Source of the DNA: CAVTQY01 sp963736975
GTDB taxonomy: Bacteria > Pseudomonadota > Alphaproteobacteria > Acetobacterales > Acetobacteraceae
Length of the DNA stretch: 64,000 nt
Assembly (NCBI GenBank): GCA_963736975.1
Contig: CAVTQY010000002.1
Coordinates: forward strand, 434,001-498,000
Direction: 5' to 3'
The position numbers were made by a program, and so were the translations under genes. A model generated the notes under the pieces. It worked only from the letters and a program-made list of their open reading frames with translations. It was not told the origin of the DNA and did not search any database. This document shows, piece by piece, positions 52,001 to 58,820 of this stretch. Each line of letters begins with the position of its first letter. Positions within the stretch are counted from its first letter, which is position 1.

Positions 52001-52439
52001 GGCCGCCGTGAATCAAATAAGCGCCGAGTTGGTCCAGCGCTTGCACCGGCACGGTGGAAAGCTCCGCCAATCGCGCATCGTCGTGCGCGTCACCCGGCAG
52101 CAGCGCCAAAGCAATTCCTCGCTGCCGACAAAGCGCGGCCAGCTCTTCCGCACCGTAGCGCCAGTAATCGAGGCCGCCGAGCAAGCGCACGATGACGCAT
52201 CGCGCGTGCGCAACCACCTGCTCGGCATACAGGTCAACCGACATCGGATGGCGCAGGCGCGCCAGATTGGCGAGGCGCAGCGTCGGCCACTTCGGCGCCA
52301 TCGCTTGCCATGCCGTCGCCGCCGCACCGAGATCGCTGTCGGAGAACGACAGGAGCACGAGGTCGGCCGGGCTCTGGCCGAGATCGGTCGCCGCCTCTTC
52401 CTCGTCCAATGATCGGATTTCGCGTGCCAGCAGATGCAA
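49071..52439 (-). CDS. cobN: Cobaltochelatase subunit CobN
   Basis: A 1122-residue large subunit of the ATP-dependent aerobic cobaltochelatase, which inserts Co2+ into hydrogenobyrinate a,c-diamide. Diagnostic stretches are VFYRSHLLAGDIASVAALAE, HVDIQ-type substitute VSQTDLAMQVVLPELDGRLL, VVLSDYPGAGGGQVGHAIGL, VHLGAHGTLEWLPGKAAALS, and DLWGSTTMRTGGEDLALALV. The length is a little under the usual 1250. Partner subunits CobS and CobT (AAA/VWA chelatase subunits) are not in the window and must be elsewhere. It is located 4 bases after cobW. Confidence 0.95.
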   Translation of the reverse strand: MHLLAREIRSLDEEEAATDLGQSPADLVLLSFSDSDLGAAATAWQAMAPKWPTLRLANLARLRHPMSVDLYAEQVVAHARCVIVRLLGGLDYWRYGAEELAALCRQRGIALALLPGDAHDDARLAELSTVPVQALDQLGAYLIHGGPDNVGQALLLAAKLGGLAVEPTRPPARLPRAGQYGLAVPEQGPAGSTVIVFYRSHLLAGDIASVAALAEALAARQLGVRAIYVSSLKDTDAALFIASRLAAWHPSVVLNATGFSARQNGDPSPLEAAGAPILQLIFAGTSRPAWKASTRGVSQTDLAMQVVLPELDGRLLTGAIAFKAEDEIVAELDFARTVFRPDLDGIGLAADRAAGWARLAATPRADRRIAVVLSDYPGAGGGQVGHAIGLDSFASLDRIAHHLRDNGYAIGHCPDCIQQLCHTEPAPILALSQYVRLFEALPCATQRRIAAAWGHPADDPALVNGAFALRHAVLEHLVVAVQPDRGHMLDRKATYHDPDLPPRHAYVAFYLWLREVIGVHALVHLGAHGTLEWLPGKAAALSSSCFPAALTGGVPVVYPFIVSNPGEAAAAKRRLGAVTIGHLTPPLKPAGTFGAASELERLIDEFAAADGLDKRRAALLRRELLDRAAETGLLAESGVAADATEDQALARLDAYLCDVKELQIRDGLHVFGRAPEPERRAACLETLHAACPGISATQLAADLDLSAPSEAAALVAALDGRFVAPGPAGAPTRGRADVLPTGRNLFAVDPRAVPTRSAVILAERAADDLLRRYLQDHGDWPRRLVIDLWGSTTMRTGGEDLALALVLLGAQPIWDEGSARVTAIEVLALAAFDRPRVDVTLRISGLFRDAFESQVLLFDTAVRAIAARDEDAAWNPLAGSARGLKDTALRRATTRVFGAPSGAYGAGVAELVERGAWRQRGDLGAAYLAGSAFAYGKNLDGVPDPEGFAARVAAADGFVHQQDHCETDLLDGAEFAAHEGGFAAGADSLGSAPALYHLDTSRPEAPRTHTLAEEIARVVRGRAANPAWIAGMMRHGYRGAAEVARSLDALFGFAATLPQRLDQQFDILFDATLGDPAVDGFLQAANPAAHAAMAARFQEASRRDLWRPRRNTVAEILGSNTA

Positions 52440-52443
52440 CGGA

Positions 52444-53502
52444 TCAGGCCCTGAGTATCGGATCGGGACCGCGGATGGCGGCCGCGATCGCAGCGCGATC
52501 CAAACCAGTCTTGCCGATTACCACCATTTGTCCCAGCCGTGGGGGACCGTCGCGCCAGGGCTGATCGAAATGCTGGCGGAACCGGCCGCCAACCCCCTGC
52601 ACGGCGAGACGCAAAGGTTTGCCGTGCACGGCGGCAAAGCCTTTGATCCGCAGTATGTCATGGGCTTCGCTGACCGCGCGCAGCCGCTCGAGCAACGGCT
52701 CCGGCGCGTCGATTTCCGGCAATTCGACCACGAAGCTTTCGAAATCGTCGTGTTCGTGCGCGCCATCTTGCGCATCGTGATGCGAGGGTCGGGCGGCGAG
52801 GTCGTTTTCGGCAGCGGCGCCGATTCCCAGCAGCACGGCCGGATCCAGGCGGCCTTCGCGCGTGGGCACCAGCTTCACCGCGCGCGGGATGGCGCGCGTG
52901 ATCCCGGCACGCAGATTTTCGATTGCGGCGGTGTCGAGCAGATCGGTTTTGTTCAGCACGACCAAATCCGCCGCGAGCAACTGGTCTTCGTACACTTCGG
53001 ACAGCGGATTGTCGTGTTCGATCGATTGATCATCGGCACGTTGACGCGCAACCGCCTCAGGGTCGTCGGCAAACCTCCCGTCCGAAACGGCCGGCCCGTC
53101 CACCACCGCGATCACGCCGTCCACCGTGACGCGCGAGCGGATTGAAGGCCAGCCGAATGCCTTCAGCAGCGGCTTGGGGAGCGCGAGGCCGGATGTTTCT
53201 ATCAGGATGTGTTCGGGCGGGTTCGGCCGGTCGAGCAGGGCCTGCATCGTCGGCAGGAAATCCTCGGCCACGGTGCAGCACAAGCAACCGTTCGCCAGCT
53301 CGACGATGTCGTCCTCCGTGCAACCGGTGATGCCGCAGCTTCGCAGCGTCTCACCGTCGATGCCGAGCGCGCCGAACTCGTTGACGATAACGGCGATGCG
53401 TCGGCCGCCGGCATGTTCCAGCACATGGCGCACCAGGGTGGTTTTCCCCGCGCCGAGGAAGCCGGTGACGATGGTCGCCGGGACCTTTTCACCTGATATC
53501 AT
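52444..53502 (-). CDS. cobW: CobW-type metallochaperone GTPase
   Basis: A 352-residue G3E GTPase, thought to deliver cobalt to CobNST. Motifs are Walker A TGFLGAGKTTLVRHVLEH, the metal site GCLCC within ELANGCLCCTVAEDF, switch ILIETSGLALPKPLLKAF, NKTD (LVVLNKTDLLDTAA), and a His-rich stretch SHHDAQDGAHEHDD (about 255-270), as usual for metal loading. ATG 53502 has GGAG 9 bases upstream; the longer frame from 53667 lies inside the DUF1636 gene. It overlaps that gene by 4 bases. Confidence 0.95.
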   Translation of the reverse strand: MISGEKVPATIVTGFLGAGKTTLVRHVLEHAGGRRIAVIVNEFGALGIDGETLRSCGITGCTEDDIVELANGCLCCTVAEDFLPTMQALLDRPNPPEHILIETSGLALPKPLLKAFGWPSIRSRVTVDGVIAVVDGPAVSDGRFADDPEAVARQRADDQSIEHDNPLSEVYEDQLLAADLVVLNKTDLLDTAAIENLRAGITRAIPRAVKLVPTREGRLDPAVLLGIGAAAENDLAARPSHHDAQDGAHEHDDFESFVVELPEIDAPEPLLERLRAVSEAHDILRIKGFAAVHGKPLRLAVQGVGGRFRQHFDQPWRDGPPRLGQMVVIGKTGLDRAAIAAAIRGPDPILRA

Positions 53503-53888
53503 GCAATAAACTCCAAAGGAGGGAGGCGGCCGATAATGGCTTGACGCAATGACGCCGGACGGCGCGAAGGCAGCACCGTGCCGTTGGGCGAGGCTGCATA
53601 AGCGGCGCCGTAGATCAACAGATCCGCCGCGAGATCCGGCGACAGAAAACCAAGCAGATAGGTCCATTTGCCTGGCATGGTTATGGCGCCGCTACAGCCG
53701 CGCTCGCAATTCGCCAGGCAGGCAACCTGATGCAATGCAACCGATGCGGCGCTTGAGGAAGCGATCAAGCGTTCGAGCTCGGCGTGCAGCCGGGCGCCTT
53801 GGGTGGGCTCGTCTTGCGCCGGCGCTCGACCGGCACGGCACGTGGTGCAGATGATCAGGCGCGGTTGGCAAACCTGCGACACAGACAC
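53499..53888 (-). CDS. DUF1636 ferredoxin-like metal-binding protein
   Basis: A 129-residue protein with a thioredoxin-like [2Fe-2S] ferredoxin pattern: CTTCRAG near the N-terminus (Cys-x2-Cys) and CLANCERGCSGAIT later. DUF1636 proteins regularly sit beside cobW in cobalamin clusters; a role in metal or electron handling is assumed. It is the first gene after the cobalamin riboswitch. The start is GTG 53888, with GTG 53882 possible. Confidence 0.88.
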   Translation of the reverse strand: MSVSQVCQPRLIICTTCRAGRAPAQDEPTQGARLHAELERLIASSSAASVALHQVACLANCERGCSGAITMPGKWTYLLGFLSPDLAADLLIYGAAYAASPNGTVLPSRRPASLRQAIIGRLPPLEFIA

Positions 53889-53964
53889 CCCCGAGAGGCG
53901 CGCAATCCAAGACCACGGGATGCCGCTTTCGCGAGGCTATCGGCACGGCCGCGGCATCCCGCAC

Positions 53965-54170
53965 GGCCCGCGTTCAGTCGGTGGATGGCAGGTCTCCTGG
54001 CTTGCGGATCCAACGCTGCCCATCAGCCTTCCCGGGAGTGAACCCAGTGGCCACATGATGGACAACTCTCCGCCTACAGTTGCGGGAGCAGCCGCGGACT
54101 TGGGGCGAACCCCGCACCGCATTCCCTATTCACCTTCCGCGTGGAAGGACCATCCGGGACCGTCTAATAC
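53965..54170 (-). promoter_or_regulatory. Cobalamin (B12) riboswitch
   Basis: Read on the minus strand, the segment has the conserved pieces in order: GGTGAATAGGGAATGCGGTG (the GGTGAA..GGGAA region, 54140-54115), GCTGCTCCCGCAACTGTAGG (the GCCCCCGCAACTGT-like core near 54098-54074), and the B12 box GCCAGGAGACCTGCC (54001-53985). It lies about 75 bases upstream of the DUF1636 gene, so it should switch off the DUF1636-cobW-cobN-cobG-cobH-cobI-cobJ operon when adenosylcobalamin is plentiful. The divergent cobU unit is not covered. Ends are approximate. Confidence 0.93.
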
Positions 54171-54203
54171 AGGCGGTCACCCGCCGGCGTCAAAGGAGGT
54201 CAG

Positions 54204-54719
54204 ATGGCCGAGCATCCCGCCCCTCTCACGCTGGTTTTGGGCGGGGCGCGGTCCGGCAAGAGCAGGTATGCCGAAAGCATCATCACCGCGCTGCCGGCAC
54301 CGTGGGTTTATGTCGCGACCGCGCAGGGCGGCGACGAGGAGATGCGCGACCGCATCGCCGCGCATCGTGCGCGGCGTGAGGCCGGTTGGATCACCGTGGA
54401 GGCGCCGGTCGATGTAGCCGGTGCGCTGGGCGCGGCTGCGGGTCGGCCGGCGGTGGTCGAGTGTCTGACGCTATGGCTGACCAATCTGCTGCTGCGCGGA
54501 GACGATGTGGCCGAGGCGACGGCGCGGCTGGACGCGGCACTCGATGCCCGCGAGGCACCGACGGTGCTGGTGGCGAATGAGGTGGGTCTCAGCATTGTGC
54601 CCGACAATGCATTGGCCCGCGCCTTTCGCGATCATGCCGGACGACTTAACCAGCATCTGGCGGCGCGCGCGGGGACTGTGGTGTTTCTGGTTGCCGGGCT
54701 GCCGATGAGGGTGAAATGA
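54204..54719 (+). CDS. cobU: Adenosylcobinamide kinase / guanylyltransferase
   Basis: A 171-residue bifunctional enzyme (CobP in Pseudomonas naming) phosphorylating adenosylcobinamide and adding GMP. It has the P-loop LVLGGARSGKSRYAE, YVATAQGGDEEMRDRIAAHR with the guanylylated His, VVECLTLWLTNLLLR, and NEVGLSIVPDNALARAFRDH. AAAGGAGGTCAG precedes the ATG. It diverges from the riboswitch-led operon and begins the cobU-cobO-cobQ unit. Confidence 0.95.
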   Translation: MAEHPAPLTLVLGGARSGKSRYAESIITALPAPWVYVATAQGGDEEMRDRIAAHRARREAGWITVEAPVDVAGALGAAAGRPAVVECLTLWLTNLLLRGDDVAEATARLDAALDAREAPTVLVANEVGLSIVPDNALARAFRDHAGRLNQHLAARAGTVVFLVAGLPMRVK

Positions 54720-54755
54720 GCGAGTTCTGAGGAGGCCGAACGTCATCGCGCGAAG

Positions 54756-55325
54756 ATGGCGCATCGCAAAGCGGTGCAGGATGCGGAGGTCGCCGGCAAG
54801 ACGATCGAGAAAGGGTTGCTGATTGTCCATACCGGTCCGGGCAAGGGCAAATCCACTGCGGCGTTCGGCCTGCTGCTGCGGATGGTGGGTCATGGCCGCA
54901 GGACCGCGGTGGTGCAGTTTGTGAAAGGCGCCTGGTCCACAGGAGAGCGTTCCGTGCTCGAGCGGTTCGGTGCGCTCGTGCAATGGCACAGCATGGGAGA
55001 GGGCTTCACCTGGGAGACACAGGACAAGGAGCGCGACATCGCCGCCTGCCGGCGGGCATGGGATCGCGCGACGGAGCTGATGCGCGAGCCGGATCTGGCC
55101 CTGCTGGTGCTAGACGAGCTGAACATCGCGCTGCGTTATGATTATCTGCCGCTGGATGAGGTGCTGGCAGCGCTGCGCGATCGGCGCGCCGGCCTGCATG
55201 TCGTCGTTACGGGGCGCAACGCCAAGCCGGCGCTGATCGAAGCCGCCGACCTGGTGACGGAAATGACGGTGGTGAAGCATCATTTCGCGGCCGGCGTGAA
55301 GGCGCAGCCGGGCATCGAGTTCTGA
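54756..55325 (+). CDS. cobO: Cob(I)yrinic acid a,c-diamide adenosyltransferase, original start lost to a frameshift
   Basis: A 189-residue ATP:corrinoid adenosyltransferase. Marks are LLIVHTGPGKGKSTAAFGLL (P-loop), VVQFVKGAWSTGE, and LLVLDELNIALRYDYLPLDE. The expected N-terminus EEAERHRAKMAHRKA is encoded in frame upstream, but its natural ATG at 54716 (overlapping the cobU stop as ATGA) runs into TGA after ATG AGC GAG TTC; removing one T gives a full-length CobO start. As it stands, translation must begin at ATG 54756, about 13 residues short. It shares one base with cobQ (TGATG). Confidence 0.9.
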   Translation: MAHRKAVQDAEVAGKTIEKGLLIVHTGPGKGKSTAAFGLLLRMVGHGRRTAVVQFVKGAWSTGERSVLERFGALVQWHSMGEGFTWETQDKERDIAACRRAWDRATELMREPDLALLVLDELNIALRYDYLPLDEVLAALRDRRAGLHVVVTGRNAKPALIEAADLVTEMTVVKHHFAAGVKAQPGIEF

Positions 55326-56791
55326 TGCCGGCACGCGCCCTGATGTTCCAGGGCACCGGCTCCAGTGTCGGCAAATCGGTGCTGGTGGCGGGACTGGCGC
55401 GGGCGTTGGTGCGGCGCGGCTTTTCGGTGCGCCCGTTCAAGCCGCAGAACATGTCGAACAATGCGGCGGTGACGAACGACCGCGGCGAGATCGGCCGTGC
55501 GCAGGCGTTGCAGGCGCGGGCCTGCGGCGTTGCGCCGAGCGTGCACATGAATCCGGTGTTGCTGAAGCCGCAAGGCGGGAGTGGCGCGCAGGTGGTGGTG
55601 CAAGGGCGCGTGGCCGGAACGGCGCGTGCACGGGACTATCAGGCGATTAAGGCCGATCTGCTGCCGCTGGTGCTGGACAGCTTCGCGCTGTTGCGGGCGC
55701 AGGCGGATATCGTGTTGGTGGAAGGCGCCGGCAGCGCGTCCGAGATCAACCTCCGCGCGCACGATATCGCCAACATGGGATTTGCGCGCGCCGCCGACGT
55801 GCCGGTTGTGCTGATCGGCGATATCGACCGCGGCGGCGTGATCGCCAGTCTGGTGGGCACCCGTGCGGTGCTCGAGCCGGCGGATGCGGCGATGATCGGC
55901 GGCTTCATCGTCAACCGGATGCGCGGCGACGCGTCGTTGTTTGCGGATGGCATGCGATTGATTGCCGAGCGGACGGGTTGGCCGGCGCTGGGGTTGGTGC
56001 CCTATCTCGATGCGGTGCAACTGCTGCCTGCAGAGGATTCGATGGAGCTGGCCGACCGCGCGCGCGCGCGACGGCCGGGCGCGCCTGTCCGTATCGCGGT
56101 TCCGCTGCTGCCATGCATCGCGAATTTCGACGACCTTGATCCGCTGCGGGCGGAACCGGCTGTTGATATGCAGTTGGTGCAGATGGGCACGCCGCTGCCG
56201 CTCGATTGCGACCTGATCATCCTCCCGGGATCGAAGGCGACGATCGGCGATCTGGCGGCGATGCGCGCTGTCGGCTGGGACATCGACCTGATGGCCTATG
56301 TGCGGGCGGGCGGGCGGGTGCTTGGGTTATGCGGCGGATATCAGATGCTCGGGCGACGCATTGCCGATCCGGATGGGATCGAAGGACCGCCTGGCGAAGC
56401 GGCCGGGCTTGGCTTGCTCGATGTCGATACCGTGTTGTCCGGCGACAAACGACTTGCACCGGTCAGCGGCGAGCTGACTATCGGCGACGCCCGTTTCGAA
56501 GGATACGAGATGCATATCGGGCGCACCTCCGGCCCGGGGACACGCTGCCCGCTGATCCGGTTCAACGACGGGCGACACGATGGAGCGATGTCGCCGGACG
56601 GGCGTGTTTGCGGAAGTTATGTGCATGGGCTTTTCGCGTCGGATGAATGCCGCGCGTCCTGGCTTGGCGCGTTCGGTGCGTCACCCGAGGCGGGATCTTA
56701 TGGCGCGGCGGTGGAGGACGTATTGGACATCCTGGCGGAGCATATCGAGGCGCATATCGATGTGGAGCGGTTACTCAGGCTCGCGCGATGA
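55325..56791 (+). CDS. cobQ: Cobyric acid synthase
   Basis: A 488-residue amidase-ligase amidating side chains b, d, e and g. The N-terminal domain has LMFQGTGSSVGKSVLVAGLA, FKPQNMSNNAAVT, AQALQARACGVAPSVHMNPV, and VLVEGAGSASEINLRAHDIA. The glutaminase domain has the Cys nucleophile in GRVLGLCGGYQMLGRRI and the C-terminal YVHGLFASDECR. Coupled to cobO. It converges with cobD, overlapping 17 bases at the 3' end. Confidence 0.95.
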   Translation: MPARALMFQGTGSSVGKSVLVAGLARALVRRGFSVRPFKPQNMSNNAAVTNDRGEIGRAQALQARACGVAPSVHMNPVLLKPQGGSGAQVVVQGRVAGTARARDYQAIKADLLPLVLDSFALLRAQADIVLVEGAGSASEINLRAHDIANMGFARAADVPVVLIGDIDRGGVIASLVGTRAVLEPADAAMIGGFIVNRMRGDASLFADGMRLIAERTGWPALGLVPYLDAVQLLPAEDSMELADRARARRPGAPVRIAVPLLPCIANFDDLDPLRAEPAVDMQLVQMGTPLPLDCDLIILPGSKATIGDLAAMRAVGWDIDLMAYVRAGGRVLGLCGGYQMLGRRIADPDGIEGPPGEAAGLGLLDVDTVLSGDKRLAPVSGELTIGDARFEGYEMHIGRTSGPGTRCPLIRFNDGRHDGAMSPDGRVCGSYVHGLFASDECRASWLGAFGASPEAGSYGAAVEDVLDILAEHIEAHIDVERLLRLAR

Positions 56792-57731
56792 TGGCGAGCA
56801 CCAGGGCCGCTGCGATCTGCAGGCCACAGGCCAGCTTGTATAACGAGAGAGCGCGGCGCAGGTCCCCGGCCGTTGCGCCGGCCCGCCCGTCGCCCATCCA
56901 AGCATCGCCGATACGCGTCGTGCCATAAACTCGCGGGCCGGCGAGGCGCAGGCCGAGCGCGCCGGCCATCGCGGCCTCCGGCCATCCGGCGTTTGGCGAA
57001 CGGTGATGTCGCGCATCGCGCCACACTGCGTGGAGGGCCGTGCCGGCGCGTGCCTGTGGATGGCACAACGCGGCAAGCACCAGCCATAGCGCTGCGAGCC
57101 GCGAGGCCGGGAGATTGACGAGATCGTCCAACCGCGCCGCTGCCCATCCGAAGGCGGCGTGACGCGGCGTATGGTGGCCGATCATGCTGTCGGCCGTGTT
57201 GATCGACTTGTAAGCGGCGATGCCGGGCAGGCCGAGCAACCCGCACCACAGCGCCGGCGCCACCACGGCGTCGGAGAAGTTTTCCGCCAGGCTTTCGATC
57301 GCGGCGCGGACCACGCCGGCCTCGTCGAGCGTTTGGGGGTTGCGTCCGACGATGTGCGCAACCGCCTCGCGGCCACCGGCCAGTCCCGTGCGCTCCAATG
57401 CATCGGCGACGGTGCGCACATGTGTCAACAGGCTGCGCTGGGCGAAGAACAGGTTGGCAAGCAGGATCAAGATCAGTAAGCCGATTGGCTCCGGCATGTG
57501 TGTAGCCGCGACTTCGAGAGCTATTGTCGGAAGCACCGCGGCTACGACAATAATCAGGAGACTGGCCACCCCAGCGATCCGTCGTTCTGCATCCGGGGCG
57601 TTGTCGCGGTTCAACCGGCAATCGAGCCAGCCCAGCAGCGAGCCGATCCACACGACCGGATGGCGGATGGCGCGAAACAGCCATGTGGGATAACCGACGG
57701 CCGCCTCGAGAAGCAGGGCGCCGGTGAGCAC
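56775..57731 (-). CDS. cobD: Adenosylcobinamide-phosphate synthase (membrane protein)
   Basis: A 318-residue polytopic protein (CbiB in Salmonella naming) attaching (R)-1-amino-2-propanol phosphate to cobyric acid. It starts LLLEAAVGYPTWLFRAIRHP and has the family segments VAHIVGRNPQTLDEAGVVRA, IESLAENFSDAVVAPALWCG, and KSINTADSMIGHHTPRHAAF. Several membrane helices are evident. It diverges from cobC, with about 54 bp between starts, and both serve the aminopropanol arm. Confidence 0.94.
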   Translation of the reverse strand: MLTGALLLEAAVGYPTWLFRAIRHPVVWIGSLLGWLDCRLNRDNAPDAERRIAGVASLLIIVVAAVLPTIALEVAATHMPEPIGLLILILLANLFFAQRSLLTHVRTVADALERTGLAGGREAVAHIVGRNPQTLDEAGVVRAAIESLAENFSDAVVAPALWCGLLGLPGIAAYKSINTADSMIGHHTPRHAAFGWAAARLDDLVNLPASRLAALWLVLAALCHPQARAGTALHAVWRDARHHRSPNAGWPEAAMAGALGLRLAGPRVYGTTRIGDAWMGDGRAGATAGDLRRALSLYKLACGLQIAAALVLAIIARA

Positions 57732-57785
57732 GGACAGATTGGTCTCGATATGCAGGGGCGGAGGCCCGTTGCGGGGAGGTCAAGG

Positions 57786-58781
57786 GTGGCGAGCATTGCA
57801 CATGGTGGCCGGCTGGGCGAGGCACGGCTTCTGTTTCCCGGTGCTCCCGAGCCATGGCTCGATCTGTCCACGGGGATCAATCCGCACTCGTATCCTCTGC
57901 CGCCACTGGCACCAGCGTGTTTCACGCGCCTGCCGGAGCCGGAGGAGGTCGAGGCGCTGCAATCGGTTGCAGCCGGCGCGTATGGCGCCGAGGACCGCGG
58001 CATGGTGGTCGCCGCGCCGGGCACGCAGCTTTTGATCGATCTGCTGCCGCGGTTATGGCCGTCGGGGTCGGTTGCAGTGTTGGGGCCGACCTATGCGGAG
58101 CACGCGAGGGCCTGGAGCAGGATGGGTGCGTCGGTGGAAAGCGTTATGGCGTTTGAAGCGCTGCCAGGCGGTGCGTCTGTCGCTGTCATGTGCAATCCCA
58201 ACAACCCAGATGGGCGGTATGTAAGATCCGACCGGTTGCTTGCGCTGGCGGATGCGATGGCCAGGCGTGGTGGTTTATTCGTGGTGGACGAGGCGTTCGT
58301 TGATTTCGAGCGCGACGATCTCAGCCTGGTGAGTGCACTGCCGCATCCGGCGCTTATCATTTTGCGTTCGTTTGGTAAGACATACGGCTTGGCGGGGCTG
58401 CGGCTCGGCTTTGCTTTGGCGTCGCCGGAACGTGCGACGATGATTCGCGAGGCGCTTGGTCCTTGGGCGGTGTCGGGTCCGGCGATTGTGGTTGGCCAGA
58501 CGGCTCTGCGTGATGAAACCTGGTTGGCTGCAACCGGTGAACGTCTGGCGCAGGGGGCGCGGATGCTCGATGCATGTTTGTCCGACAATGGCCTGCGCGT
58601 GCTTGGTGGAACGCGGTTGTTCCGGCTGGCCGGCGCTGAGGACGCGCAGACTATCTTTGCAAAGCTGGGCCGCGCCGGGATTTTTGTGCGTCGGTTTGCC
58701 GAGCAGCCGACGTGGCTGCGCTTCGGCCAGCCGGGCGGTGCTGCGCAGATGGAACGGCTACGGGCGGCGCTTCGCGGCTAG
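57786..58781 (+). CDS. cobC: L-threonine-O-3-phosphate decarboxylase (aminopropanol arm)
   Basis: A 331-residue class I PLP enzyme of the CobC/CobD type giving (R)-1-amino-2-propanol phosphate. It shows LDLSTGINPHSYPLPPLAP, VAAPGTQLLIDLLPRLWPSG, MCNPNNPDGRYV, VVDEAFVDFERDDLSL, and the PLP Lys in LRSFGKTYGLAGLRLGFAL. GTG 57786 is preferred with GGGAGG 8 bases upstream; ATG 57750 would add 12 residues. Pseudomonas naming (cobC) is used, matching cobD above. Confidence 0.93.
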   Translation: MASIAHGGRLGEARLLFPGAPEPWLDLSTGINPHSYPLPPLAPACFTRLPEPEEVEALQSVAAGAYGAEDRGMVVAAPGTQLLIDLLPRLWPSGSVAVLGPTYAEHARAWSRMGASVESVMAFEALPGGASVAVMCNPNNPDGRYVRSDRLLALADAMARRGGLFVVDEAFVDFERDDLSLVSALPHPALIILRSFGKTYGLAGLRLGFALASPERATMIREALGPWAVSGPAIVVGQTALRDETWLAATGERLAQGARMLDACLSDNGLRVLGGTRLFRLAGAEDAQTIFAKLGRAGIFVRRFAEQPTWLRFGQPGGAAQMERLRAALRG

Positions 58782-58820
58782 ATTTTTGTTTCGACGCGAC
58801 TGGCCTTGTCAGCGGTTAGT

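Noticed and set aside
49071..52439. Magnesium chelatase BchH instead of CobN
   Set aside because: Position between cobW and cobG behind a B12 riboswitch, and CobN-specific segments, favour cobaltochelatase; no bch genes are present.
54000..54203. A second cobalamin riboswitch for cobU on the plus strand
   Set aside because: All conserved elements, including the B12 box, read on the minus strand only.
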